This document shows positions 33,703 to 45,239 of a DNA stretch of 64,000 bases, one piece after another. Numbering within the stretch: position 1 is the first letter of the stretch; every line of letters begins with the position of its first letter. The notes under the pieces were generated by a model. It made no database searches. It was not told the DNA's origin and saw only the letters and a list, made by a program, of their open reading frames with translations. The stretch is taken from the NCBI RefSeq assembly GCF_007565055.1, contig NC_044568.1, forward strand, positions 40,017,156-40,081,155, written 5' to 3'. The position numbers and the translations under genes are program-made. Origin of the DNA: Rhinopithecus roxellana (taxonomy: Eukaryota; Chordata; Mammalia; Primates; Cercopithecidae).

Positions 33703-34802
33703 GGTTGTGAGCATCAGACACTTGGAGAGCCAATGTGACCTAATGAAACTTGACCCAATGAAACCAGAAGTGTGCAAGTATATCAAACTATAGCCAGTCA
33801 TACACCTCAGATCCTTTTCCTTGGAGGTTATTTTATTTTCCTGAAGTATTCACTGACATATAGCATATTATTTTGGGGATTTTCATTACTGTTGCTGAAG
33901 TTTCAGCCCAAGTAATATATCTTAGCATTACACTTTTAAAAGATAGTGGAAGCTATTGGCGGTATATCACAGATATTTAGAATCATAAGGAACTTTATTG
34001 GTTATAAAGTTCCATCTCTGTGATTTTATTTGGTTTAGCAAAGTCTGTATAATAACACTTTAAAAACAAGAGTAAGCATGTTCTTTAGAGGTGTAAGTTC
34101 TGTCTCAAACATTTATAGTCCTCTTTCTTCTCTGAGATCTTCGAGTTAATAATATTCAGCATTAAGATGTACTGGATGAATGTTCTCTCCCCAGAGCAAT
34201 TAGGATGACAAATATCCTCCTCTCTGCTGACCACTGACGACATGGTGGCCTCAAATTGCAACAGTTCCTGCGCCCTAATTACTGCCAAGAAGAGGTCAAT
34301 ATCCACTCTGCTAAGATTAATAATGTGGTTTTTGGCAGACATTCTTCACAATTCAGGCAAGCATTCTCAGTCGCCTCATCCAGTCAGTGAGCTCGTTCAG
34401 CCATAGCAGGAATCCAGGCTACTGTGTGACTAAGAGGAAAGGAAGAGCAGGACTCACGCCCCAGTGAGGCAAACCAGGCTCATGCAGTAGCTGTGCTTGC
34501 AAAGGGTTAACAACTGGCTCTCCAGCAGCAGGTGGGAGACTGGGGGGCAAGAAACAGTTTATGATGTTTACCAATTTCTATGATCTAAATACTCCCACCA
34601 AGGCCTATTCTAAGCTGTCAACATAATGTTAATGAATTCACAGAACAATGGGCTTTTGCAAACCAGTGCCAGCTGACTCCAGCACATCATAAATAAATGT
34701 AAAATGACCAATGTGGTAAGTGCTGCAAAGAAGTGTATAACTGCAGTATTTTTCCTTGGCAATGAAGTCAATAGAGGAGTAGCAGGTGCTGGTGTCTGCT
34801 CC

Positions 34803-34834
<32 letters not shown>

Positions 34835-35595
34835 CCTATCAGCATTCACTATTTCATTATATGCTAATAGCATTCTACTGCAAACACCTGAGACTTTCCA
34901 TCTGCGGGCTTTCTCTCAGCCCACACATGGGGAAGACCAGAAGTGCCAGGGAATCAACATCCTTGGGAGCAATCCTCAGACAATGACAAATTGGAGTAGA
35001 AGGATGAACATCCAAGTTTTATTGTCCCCAGGTAAGACAGCTCCAAAATGTATTTCCACCCCATCTCTCACAACAGCCCAGCAGACTTGGGCCTCAGAAG
35101 TAAGCTGCTTCCTAATGCTCCCTGTAAATAGGATTCCTTCCCTCCATGGAATGGCTTCTGCCTTCTCCAGGTTTTTCCCCGAATTACCTCCCAAATAAAC
35201 TATATTTACTCCAGATCCATGTGTCTGAGTCTACTCTGTGAACAATAAGCCAAAGATGTCACACTTTTCTAGAGAAATAGAGGTAAGTCTGAAGAGAGAG
35301 CAGGACTCAAGTAGAAAAATAAGAAGGAAAGCGTGTTCCAGGCACAGAGAACAACATGGAAGGCACACAAATATACGACTACACATATATTCCTCAGTGT
35401 CACTATGCCATGCAAAACACGCACTGGAATTAGGCAAAATGCTCAAAGATGTCATGAGTGGCATGCAAAACTGATAGGAACCCAGTTAAAAATGGTTGCA
35501 TGGTTATGTACACATGTTAAATGGTTCATAAACCATTTGTAGAAGTGGTTGAAAGAAAACTGTAGTTCACATGCATATCATTATGTGTGTGTGTG
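33703..35595. other. Intergenic stretch without a gene
   Basis: The 85-codon minus-strand frame 34085-34342 and the 164-codon plus frame 34704-35198, which reads through the CA repeat, show no domain. About 34870-35235 ends 'ccaaataaactatatttactcc', which could be an unassigned LTR-type polyadenylation region. Confidence 0.45.
34805..34833. repeat. (CA)n microsatellite
   Basis: An uninterrupted AC run of about 14 units. Confidence 0.97.
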
Positions 35596-35872
35596 TTAAG
35601 AACACTTAAAATCTACTCTATGTGCAATTTTCAAGAATATAATACATCATTATTAGCTATAGTCACCACGTTGTACAACAGATCTCTTGAACTTGTTCCT
35701 CTTATCTAATTGAAACTTGTATCCTTTCTCCATGTCCCCAAACTGCAGCCCCTCAGCCCCCAGTAACCACAATGTATACATATTTTAAAACAACATGTTG
35801 TACAAGATAAATATACATAATTTTTGTTTATCGATTAAAAACAAATAGAACAAAAATATTTTTTAAAAAAAG
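35596..35872 (+). mobile_element. L1M-type LINE-1 3'UTR end
   Basis: 'tagctatagtcaccacgttgtac', 'gatctcttgaacttgttcc', 'catgtccccaaactgcagcccc' and 'catgttgtacaagataaata' match the 3' end of old L1M elements. It ends in an A-rich tail. The orientation is from the 3' A-rich end. Confidence 0.75.
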
Positions 35873-35884
35873 AAAAGAAAACCA

Positions 35885-36595
35885 GATTGCAGTTAGTCAT
35901 TTACTGGAAGTAGTGGAAGGTTATCAAAATTTGAAATCTTTTGCAGATTTAAATCCTGAGGCGTTTCTCTGCCTTTGAGGTATATGTCCTTTGGGAAATG
36001 CATTTTTAATAGATACCTATTTTGTCAAAATTGAAAATTCAATCCAGTGAATACCTTCTTCAATTAACTTCTGGTATCAGCACTAGGAGGATTTCCTTTT
36101 GTGGCTTTCTCATCTGCACTCAGGGCTTCACCCAACAGCTGAAAGCTTTGGAAATTGTAGCAATGTTTGAAACCTTCAAACCAGTCTCTACTAACACTAA
36201 AAAGAGCCGCTTTTGTAGGATTAGATGATTTCATTTAAGGCCTTCATATATTGATAGTACTTTCTCTTTGATTATGAGAAAGATTGTTCCTGATATTTTT
36301 TTCTCTCTTTAGTCTTCAATCCATATGCTTAACAATCTTTCCACTTCTTTTATCTCTTCAGGCCGTGTTCTTATTGACTTCATAGCACTTGAAGCCACAG
36401 ACTTTTCTTTTATTTTCATGGCATTGTCTCTGATGGTCTGCAGTGTAGATTCCTTTAAGCCTGTTACTCAGGAGATATCACATGTTCTTGCTTCTCTTTC
36501 AATACATAAAGCTTTCCTTTTGCACCCATCGCTGGCGATTTTGACCCATGACATTGAAACACATTTGGATACTGAGGGAGTGTTTTGTTTTGTTT
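35885..36595 (-). pseudogene. Tigger/pogo transposase fossil
   Basis: On the minus strand, two decayed pieces of a pogo-like DDE transposase can be read. The piece from about 36590 to 36310 contains an HTH region followed by 'TIRDNAMKIKEKS' and 'RLLSIWIED', the classical Tigger CENP-B-type DNA-binding linker. The piece from about 36225 to 36050 contains 'DWFEGFK' and 'LGEALSADEKA', the region before the DDE catalytic core. Stops and frameshifts break both. The element belongs to the Tc1/mariner-pogo superfamily; the Tigger subfamily is not assigned. No intact terminal repeats were found. Confidence 0.7.
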
Positions 36596-36696
36596 TTTGA
36601 TATAAAAAAGCTCATAAATGCAAAAGAAGAGCAAAAGGCAACATTATAAGATAAAATACACAGCAAATCAAGGTAGCTGGTCTACTGTTTGAGGGG

Positions 36697-37364
36697 TGCA
36701 ATGGTCTGAATCTGTCCCCTAGAGATCATGTGTTGGAAACTTAATCCCCAGTGCAACAGTGTTGGGAGGTGGGGCCTAATAAGAGGTGATTACACCATGA
36801 GGACTCTGCCCTCATGAATGAATTAATGTAGTTAATGAGAGAGTGGGTTAGTTATGACGAGCGTGGACTTGTTATAAAAGCAAGTTTAGTCCCCTCTTGC
36901 TCTCTGGCTTGCTTGCACTTTCTCTCTTGCCCTTTTGCCTTCCTCCACGAGAAGATGCAGCAGAAAGCCCTTGCCAAGTGTCAACCCTTGACGCTGGACT
37001 TCCCAGCCTCCAGCGGGAAATAAATCTCACCCGTATGCAGTGGATGCCTGTAATCCCAGAACTTTGGGAGGCTGAGGTGGGAGGATCACATGAGCCCAGG
37101 CGTTTAAGACCAGCCTGGGCAAAATAGTGGGACCCCATCTCTACAAAAAATAAAAAGAATTAGCCTGGCATGGTGGCATATGCCTGCAGTCCCAGCTGCT
37201 CAGGAGGCTGAGGTGAAAGGATTGCTTGAGTCCAGGAGACTGAGGCTGTAGTGAGCAATGCTTTTGCCACTGCACTCCAGCCTGGGCAGCACAGGGAGAC
37301 CCTATCTCTAAATAAATAAATAAATAAATATCTGTTCCTTATAAATTTCCCAGTCTAAGACAAG

Positions 37365-37366
<2 letters not shown>
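36697..37366 (+). mobile_element. MaLR-type solo LTR, split by an Alu
   Basis: It starts tgcaatggtctgaatctgtcccc, with 'catgtgttggaaacttaatcccc', 'gggaggtggggcctaat' and 'gactctgccctcatgaatg', and continues to 'cttcccagcctccagcgggaaataaa' at about 37025. After an Alu the LTR resumes with 'ccttataaatttcccagtctaaga' at about 37335-37358. This matches the MST/MLT1 group of MaLR LTRs. Confidence 0.75.
37032..37331 (+). mobile_element. Alu SINE, old (AluJ-like)
   Basis: The body has 'ggaggatcacatgagcccagg' and 'gcctgggcaaaatagtggga', AluJ-type diagnostic wording, a slightly truncated start and an (aaat)n tail at 37308-37331. It lies inside a MaLR LTR. Confidence 0.93.
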
Positions 37367-37406
<40 letters not shown>

Positions 37407-37412
37407 TGTGTG
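37367..37412. repeat. (GT)n microsatellite
   Basis: About 18 GT units with one TT interruption near the end. A second GT run with a gcgcgc end lies at 37611-37640. Confidence 0.95.
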
Positions 37413-37909
37413 TTTAGGTGCATGCATTTTTTTGTATCCCCGCATGACTCAGGTCATCTCAATGTAGTTTCCTGAATTCAACTAGTGTTTCTCAGGGATG
37501 AAATTGAACATAAGCTAACACAAATTTCACATCTTTCTCAAATTGTTCCCTAATATGTCAATGATGTTGGAACAAACTCACATTTTTAAAATAGACATTT
37601 ATAGCAGAACTAGTGTGTGTGTGTGTGTGTGTGCGCGCGTATAATATAAAGTGAAGTGCTGATTACAGATTAAAGTGCTAATTACAGATCTAAGTCAACA
37701 AAATAGAGAAAACTATATGTCCCCTGATTTCCCTGCTACAATATTCTACTCTCTTTCAATATATTTAGGTTGGGGAAATATTTCTTAAGTGAGTGCAGAG
37801 GAAGGGATATGTCTTTCATCTCCAGGAATAGAGGAAAGCAGAATATAAATTTCTCTAGTAGAGCTGAACACTGAAGAATTTGTGTCATCATGGACACAAT
37901 GCTTGAATA

Positions 37910-38530
37910 GTGTCTTAGGGCAACTTCCCTGGAAACAGAACATGAGAGAGTTATTTATGTTCTCTATTTATTAATAAATTAGTGATTTATTCAGGGAGTG
38001 CTCTCAAGGAGAGATGCATAAGGAAGGAAGGGGTGCAAGATGGAGAATGAGAAGAAACTAAGCAAAGATGTGCTTAGTGGTGAGGTCTAACTTCAGCCTG
38101 ATCTAGGAGCTCTAGGGTATAAATTGCACTGCAGAGTTTTTTCCACCTTGATGCAAGGGGGCTAGACTTTGAATCCTTGCCGTAATCGGCCATTAGTCAA
38201 GTGGCAGGATATCTTCCTACTATAGCTAAGATTATCAGTGATATTAATGTTAATAATACAAGCATAGAAGTATCTAGGGGCTAAAATTTGTGCAGGTTAT
38301 TTGTCTTTGTATTTTAATTACGCAGGATATCTACGTAACTCCAAGATATAATCAGGAAAGGCTGTCCAATCATCCAAGAACAGCTCTCTGAGAAAGTCAT
38401 GGGGGTGAGCCCTTCACAGTATTACCTACAGCAGCTGATAGATGTAGGCATCAAATAGATAAAAGGGATCTGAGAATATCGGAACAATGAACCAACAGTG
38501 TCTGCCACAGAAAGGAGGCACTATTTTGGG
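37910..38530 (-). mobile_element. Probable LTR fragment (unassigned)
   Basis: Landmarks include 'gcaacttccctggaaacag', 'gagagagttatttatg', 'gggtataaattgcactgcagag' and 'gtcaagtggcaggatatcttcc'. They resemble mammalian ERV-L-type LTR sequence in reverse, but I cannot name the family. The left copy of an 87-bp dispersed duplication lies inside it. Confidence 0.4.
38220..38306 (+). repeat. 87-bp dispersed direct repeat, copy A
   Basis: The segment starting ctatagctaagattatcag and ending gcaggttatttgtct recurs at 40409-40495 with 85 of 87 bases identical. The differences are T/C at the fourth base and T/C at about base 20. The flanks of the two copies do not match. Confidence 0.95.
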
Positions 38531-38539
38531 AGGCCATGT

Positions 38540-38730
38540 GTCAGAATCCAATACATTATCTTTTTCATACTCTCCAATTACCTTGTGTGATAGACATTGC
38601 TATTAGCACCATTTTACAAATAAATTTGAGTCTCTTAGTGCTTAAGCAATATGTTCACCATCACACATTAGTGTGAGAGTCTATACTACACAATCCTCTT
38701 AACCCATAGCTAATCATTGCCTTTCTCCAC
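38540..38730 (-). mobile_element. MIR SINE
   Basis: Reverse MIR order on the plus strand: 'cattatctttttcatactctcc', 'tgatagacattgctattagc', 'ccattttacaaataaatttgag', 'caccatcacacatta'. Confidence 0.75.
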
Positions 38731-40184
38731 AATAATGTCATATTACATGTTTGTTTTATTTTCTTTTGAGCTTTTTTCTATTTCCTAGATCAGTTTTGTT
38801 TTAACCATAGAAATCTTTCTTTAAATGAAAGCTTACCGAGAAACCCTCTATGTAAAACACGAAATGGAAGTGACCGCTCTTAGATCTCCATCTCATCCTG
38901 CCCATGGAGGCAAAAATGAGTTGCTTTCACAAAACCACACTGTATTAGTCCCTACTGAGAGACAATTCTGCATGGGTTTCTGTGTCTCCCCCAGTTTGCA
39001 AGCAATGGCACTGAGAGCTTTTATTCTAGATAATCTTTCCAAAGACACTTGTATAGCAAACGGTCTGGGAAGATCAAGACAGCATCTTCCTCTAGGACAA
39101 ACCGTGGATTTGGTGCCTGAGCAGAAGGTCTCGGAGGCAAAGTTTGGACAGCTCTGCTAGCACCTCCCACCATCAGCTCTTAGAAGACTGGATGTTTTCC
39201 CAAGCTCAGGCTCCTTAGCTGGCCCACCTCTGCCTTGTCCCATGGCATGTGGGGACAAGAGAAAACACTGTCACCATGAAGTGCATGCTGCCTACTATGC
39301 TGTGAGTAATAAAGTCCTCTGCCTCTGGCCCAGGAGTCTGTATCTTCCACCAGCATCTCTGAAACTAGCAAACTAACTTGTTAGCTTTTGTGGAGGATAA
39401 AAATCTCTGAGCCATCACAGCTCTTGGCATGCCCATCTTCTGTTTATATAGGTCATACCAAGGTAAAACTCATTATTTAGCATTGCCAAATGGCGCATTT
39501 TCTGGATTTCACCACATAATTCAGTTAGGAAGTGGTAGTCGTTTTCCTCCAGGATATTCCAAACCAAACCAACAGCTGGGACAAACCCAAGGAAGGACCT
39601 AGCCTTTGACAGTCAGGATCATATTCAGGCATGCCAACAGCTCACTCATACGCCATGGATGTTTTCAAATGAAACCGTTTGGAACAAAGCTGGCAAACAG
39701 AATGGCCCTCTAAAAGCTGTGAAGGGCATCTGGCCATTTAGGCCACTTATTGGAAGCAGTACAAGTTTGGATTTAACTTGATTGCCTGGTGTTTCTTCTC
39801 TGTGTGAGTTCCCTTTATAAAATCACTGCACAGTATGATTTTCAGAGTTAGGAGAAACACAGATACTATAGGGTCTGTTACAAATGTCAAGATGGAGGAA
39901 TCTATAGCAGAAGTTATAACAATCAATAAAGCTAGGAAAAGTTTTGATAGATGCATAACATCAACTATACTATACTAATATTCATTATATTCAATATTTA
40001 AAGTTTTATATCAACTGGATTTACAGTCCAATATTGTCAGATATATCTATAGCTCTGCATGAAAGCTGCCAATGCTTGATATTGAGGACTTTCAGAAGTT
40101 AGGCATATGATTGTCTTCCTTTTCAGCAGGTAGGAAATGAAAAGAGTGTTCAATGTAACTGATTAAATAATTGTAACTAACACT
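38731..40184. other. Intergenic stretch without a gene
   Basis: The 111-codon frame at 38825-39160 is the longest; it has no domain and no promoter or splice support. No repeat family was recognised. Confidence 0.5.
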
Positions 40185-40408
40185 GGTGGATTATTTACAG
40201 AATGCCTGGTCCTGTGCTAAGCTTTTTATCTACATTCTCTACTTAATTGCAATCACAACCAATGAGAAAACTACTATTATTTCACACAGTTTGCAAATAA
40301 AGGAACTGCATCTGAGAAATATTCATGATACAGTCTGACCACAGTAACCTAGCTAATAAGTAGCATAGTTGCGCTATTTATTGGCACAAATAGCACATGC
40401 TTAATAAA
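40185..40408 (-). mobile_element. MIR SINE
   Basis: The plus strand reads 'ttatttacagaatgcctggtcc', 'gtgctaagctttttatctacattctc', 'ccaatgagaaaactactattatt' and 'taacctagctaataagtagc', the reverse of MIR. It ends exactly where copy B of the 87-bp repeat begins. Confidence 0.85.
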
Positions 40409-40495
40409 CTACAGCTAAGATTATCAGCGATATTAATGTTAATAATACAAGCATAGAAGTATCTAGGGGCTAAAATTTGTGCAGGTTATTTGTCT
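40409..40495 (+). repeat. 87-bp dispersed direct repeat, copy B
   Basis: 85/87 match to 38220-38306. It lies between the minus-strand MIR and unrelated DNA, with no poly-A tail and no obvious target duplication. Confidence 0.95.
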
Positions 40496-42787
40496 CTCTA
40501 TATTAGATGTTTCATCTTTAAAAGATAGGAGTAAATTTTATAAACTCAAAAGTTGATTTCTGACTTTAATCCTCTGTGATTCTGTGCCATTTGTTTCTCC
40601 TCTATCTTGATTGGATCTTACAGGTCCTCAATTCACCAGAGCCTGAGCGTTTATTCGCTCCTGCTCTCAGACTGTAGTTCACCCAAGTTCCTTTTGCTTA
40701 CGGGAAGGTCTCTGCTCCCGTATTCTTCATCTGCTCTAGTCCCAAGTGATGAAAATGATGTATGCTTTTATAATTTTTCCAAAGGAGCTTTCCTTTTCTT
40801 ATACTTTGAGATCAGAACTTCTTTTGGAACTGCTTTGCTAGATGTTGTAGAGTGTTTCTGAACAGATGGTGCATTGTCTTCAAGGAAAGGGTTGGCTTTG
40901 TTTATTTGGAAACTACTCTGACCCTGTTCACAAGGAGTTACCTGCTAAGTACACTACGGATGTTATTTCTAACACATGGAGAGTCGGCATGGTGACCCAG
41001 AAACATGAGGGAACCCCAGGGGAGTGGCTGTGAACAACTTTCTCTTTTGTGATTTTCATTTTTCATTATGTCTGACATTTTTGAAGCTGAGCTTTTTAAG
41101 AAATACCAGTTTTAGAAGAACAGACTGGGGATATATTTCAAGGAAATGTGGAGCGGTCACAAGAGAAAACAAGCACAGTGGAAAACGTGCCCATTTGAGA
41201 TGGGAAATGGTGTAAAATGTGGTGTCTTTCATTTTCTCCCATTACCCAAATGAAGTGTCAGTGCATTGTTCTTAGAACTTTCAGAAATAAACAAATAATC
41301 AAATCGCATTTGCCTTTTGTTTGTTTTGAAACGTCTGTGATGTGAGCTGTCGGCCTGGTGTTTGATGTATCCAACTGCAGAATACTGTGCACAGTAGAGA
41401 AATTTCAAAGTACCTCTCATTTTAGGTACTGAGATGGAACCTATGCTTTCTATGTTACTAAAAGCTGAAATATATTGGTCTGGCAATTTAGTTGATATTG
41501 CTTCCATTCTTCCCTGGATATGGATGTTCTACAACTTGACAAATAGGAAGATGGTTATTTATCTTTTTTAAAAAAAAAAAAATCTATTCTCATCATAACA
41601 ACTTCTTTTTATTGGGAGACTTTTACAAATAATAAAAGGTTAAAACAACCTGTCTATCCAGGGCATAGAAAACGTAGAGGTGACTACATCCATTTTTTGT
41701 AAATGTATTTAATGATCATTGATTGATCACCACTACCAGATTCCTGGCATTGTGGTACCAGCTGGAGAGAAGAGTAAGGTGGAGAAGCCATAACCTCTGT
41801 CTGCACTTAAGGCAACACTTCCCAGCTGATGTGCAGCAAATTGGTTACAGGTGTGCCAGGAGCCATTGTTCACCTCAGCCTCCACAGAAGCAGAAATGAC
41901 CAGAGGTTGTCAGGCTTCCTAGCAGGTCACTTTCCTCCATAAGTAGTCTTTTCTAGGGCTCTTGGGAGTCTGGCCTTAGCTGAGTGGTATCTGACTGTTC
42001 TCTTTCCTCCAACTCACTAAGCTGAGAGATCCAGCGAGCATCACCTGGCACCACCCAACATAGCATGCTGTGTGTGGCCAAGGAGTTCCTCCACCATCTG
42101 GGCAAATATGTTAATGGTCAGATGCAAATGTATTATTATTGGATATCTGGAAATTGTGTCCGAGGAACTGCTGAAGGAGATTTCTTTCAAGCACCCACAG
42201 AACACGGTGGGTGGCTCAAGCGTGGTCTGTTGATGATGAGGAAAAGATGACCAAACCAAGTAGAGACTTTGAAGAGGAGTAGCTCCAGGAGGCAGGGCAA
42301 AAACTGGCTTTTACTTCTTTTACTTCTCTCCATTTACTTTGTTTTGTTTGTTTGTTTTTGCAGCATACAAGCTAGCTTCTAGATGACTGTTTTAGTAAAA
42401 GGGACATACTCTACAAATTATGGCTTCATCAGGGTTTTGAAATATTTGACATGGAAAAGTTTGATTAAATTCTAAACCCATTCCCATTATGATAACTTGT
42501 TTCAACATTATATTTAGCTATGAAAGATAAGAAAAAACAGTTTGATTCCTTAAATATAATGTCAAGTGCCACAAATTTTTGAATGACTGCAAAAAAAAGT
42601 TACGTTATCACTTATGTGAACAAAGTTCCTCTCTTCATAACAACTTCCAAGAGTTTGAAGAGATCAAGTAGCTATCTGAAGAACAAAATGATGTAAAAAA
42701 AAAAAATAAAGAGTTAGGAATTTCACTTCTGGAATAATGAAGCAGAGAGGTGGGGTTTTCCCCTCTATTCCTCCAAGTACAGCCACT
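40496..42787. other. Intergenic stretch without a gene
   Basis: Short frames (40607-40861, 41024-41215, 41229-41507, 42041-42259, 42065-42250) show no domains. About 41805-41885 faintly resembles a hAT element terminus, too weak to call. A (gttt) run at about 42340-42358 is a minor simple repeat. Confidence 0.5.
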
Positions 42788-43153
42788 ATGCACTGAATAT
42801 TTGTGTCCCTTGGAATTCATAAGTTGAAACTCTGGGATGGTATCAGGAAGCGGAGTCTTCAGAAGGTAATAAAGTCAGATGAGGTCATAAGTGTGGTGTG
42901 CTCATGACGGGATTAGTGCCCTTATAAGAGGATACATGAGAGAACTTGGTTCTTTCTCTGCTCCCTGCCATATGAGGATACAAGAAGAAGACAGCCACCT
43001 GCAAACAAAAAAGCAGACCCTCACCCAACACCTGATCAGCCAACACCTTGATCTCAGATTCACCAGCCTTCAGAACTGTGAAAAATAAATTTCTGTGTTT
43101 AAGCCACTCAGTCTATGATATTCTGTTACAGCAGCCTGGACAGACCCTAGACA
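42788..43153 (+). mobile_element. MLT1 (MaLR) LTR
   Basis: The start 'atgcactgaatatttgtgtcccttgg', 'attcataagttgaaactctg', 'gggattagtgcccttataagagg', 'ccagccttcagaactgtgaaaaataaatttctg' and the end 'gttacagcagcctggacagaccctag' match an MLT1 LTR. The AATAAA signal lies at about 43084. No internal sequence is present. Confidence 0.88.
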
Positions 43154-43527
43154 ATATGTTTAAAACAAACAAACGGAAGACTTTGAATAGTGGAATGAAG
43201 GAGGCAGACTGACTAAAGATTATGAGACTTGAGGAACAACACAGTAGTGAGTTCTGTGCCTTCTGTTTTTTGCTCATATATGCCAGGTTTGGGGCTGAAG
43301 AAACCAGAAATCCAGAGACGCCAAAAGGTGCAGACAAACAAAAACAAAAAACAAAAACAAAAAAAAGCTTGAAAAAGTTCCTACTCTCTCCAGCCAGCAG
43401 ACCAGGAAAGGGGCATCTGAGCAAGACAGAAACCATTAGACAGTAATCACACCACTCCAATCACACACTGGTTAAAGTAAGTATCCTGCTAAACAAACAG
43501 TTACCCATGACTATTCCAATAGGGGAG

Positions 43528-43968
43528 TGATGTTGTTTGGATGTGTGTCCCCTCCAAATCTCATGTTGAAATGTGATCCCCAGTGTTGGAGGTGGGGCCT
43601 GGTAGAAGGCGTTTGGGTAACGGGAAGGGTAGCACAGATCCTTCCTGAATGGCTTGGCATCTTCTTCATGGTAACGAGTGAGTTCTCATTCTGTTAGTTC
43701 ACACAGAAGCTGGTTGTTTAAAGGAGCGTGGCACCTCCTCCTCTCTCCCTTCCCCCTTTCTCTCTTGCTCCCTTTCTCACCTTGTGATGTGTCTGTTCCC
43801 ACTTCACCTTCTGCCATGAGTAAAAGCCCCCTGAGGCCTCATGAGAAGCAGATGCTGGCATCATGCTTCTTGTGCAATCTGCAGAACTGTAAGTCAAAAC
43901 AACCTCTATTCTTTATAAATTATCCAGTCTCAGGTATTCCTTCAGAGCCATGCGAAACAGACTAATAT
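43528..43968 (+). mobile_element. MSTB-like (MaLR) LTR
   Basis: The start tgatgttgtttggatgtgtg, then 'gatccccagtgttggaggtgg', 'gagtgagttctcattctg', 'agctggttgtttaaagg', 'ctttataaattatccagtctcagg' and the end 'gcgaaacagactaata' match an MST-group LTR. It is a solo LTR about 370 bp downstream of an MLT1 LTR in the same orientation. Confidence 0.88.
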
Positions 43969-45239
43969 AGGGAAAAAAACTAAACTCACCTCCACTTAAA
44001 CAAAAAGCATGATGGTTTTTAAGCACTGGGGTGAGAAAGTAGAAACATACTGCAGTATGTTGAGAAGAGGTTGATCTATAGAACCTGTAGAGCACATTGA
44101 ATTCTTCCTGAATTTGCAAATGTTCTTCTCTGGAATTAGGTCATCTGTGTTTGTTAATTGGGGCCTATGGAAGTTCTCTGGCTCCTATTCTTCCACCAGA
44201 GATTGGGAGATCCATGTACTATCTCCTTCCAAGTTCACCTTTCAAAGAGATGGTCCCAGGTCCTGAAGAAAGTGATTTCTGGGTTGTAAAACTGGCAAAA
44301 GGCTTTTTAAAAAATATACATCTCATAGAGGCAGAGAAAAGTATTATAAGTATTTTAAAATAAATGCTCTAAGGAGAGGGAGGCCAGTAGCATAAAGGCA
44401 GGAAAAAAGCCTGTCTAAAATTTGGTCAAGGAGAGGGAAACACTAAGTTGTCTTGGTCGCACCACTGATGAAACTGACACCTGGCACACATTCCCATTCA
44501 TACAAGAAAACGTTGTTATCAAGCAAATGGGCTCATTTCCCGGTGCACACATAAGTCAACAACTGTGATACTCACTGTTGAGAAAAGAAAGGTTTTATTG
44601 CAGAACCAGCCCACAAGGAGATAGGGGTCAGACTCAAATCTGTCTCCTCAATTTGGTGTCTGGGGCAAGTTTTAAAGGATCAGATAGCAAAGGATTTAAG
44701 GATGATGGCTTGGCTGAATCTGAGTGAAGTCCTTTACATTTGACCATTTACAGTATGATTTGTTGAGGCAGTTTTAGCTCTGGATCTTCTGGGCCAATAG
44801 AACACTTGCTTCTGAAAGAGTTCCAGCATTGAACTTCTGGTCATATCCTAATCGTCTTGGTTCTGAGGGGTAATTGTTGGTTCTGGGTGTTGTTAGAGGT
44901 CAAAGGTGTTTTTTTGTTGTCATTTGTTTGTTTATTTTTCATTGTTCGTGCCTGGGCTGCATGACTCGCAGTTTTGGGCTCTGTTATACCTACAAGCTAA
45001 CTCGATGTTTTGTCATCAACAGAGTTGGCTCAGTTTGGACTGGTCCTCCAACTTCAACAGGGAAGCCAAGACTTCCACCCTTGCAAGACTGTATAAAGGT
45101 GCCCCAACAACCCCATCCAGGGGTATCAAAGGAGGCCAGGTAAGGAACCAGGACTTTTATCTCCATCCAGCAGTAACAAGGCACTTATTGGTTTGGAGTT
45201 AAAGAAGCTAGAAATCCATAAATGTCAAAAGATGCAGAA
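43969..45239. other. Intergenic stretch; part may be an LTR in reverse
   Basis: Bases about 44585-44920 have 'ggttttattgcagaaccagccc' (an inverted AATAAA signal) and other features that could belong to an unassigned LTR on the minus strand. Frames at 44151-44363 and 44874-45202 have no domains. No gene is supported. Confidence 0.4.

Noticed and set aside
34704..35198. 164-codon plus-strand frame through the CA repeat
   Set aside because: It reads the microsatellite as a Thr-His run, and the rest shows no domain; the opposite strand is also open over the same repeat.
38825..39160. 111-codon plus-strand frame
   Set aside because: No recognisable domain and no gene context.
42788..43968. MLT1 and MST LTRs as the two LTRs of one provirus
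   Set aside because: They are different LTR families, only about 370 bp apart, with no internal retroviral sequence between them; each is an independent solo LTR.
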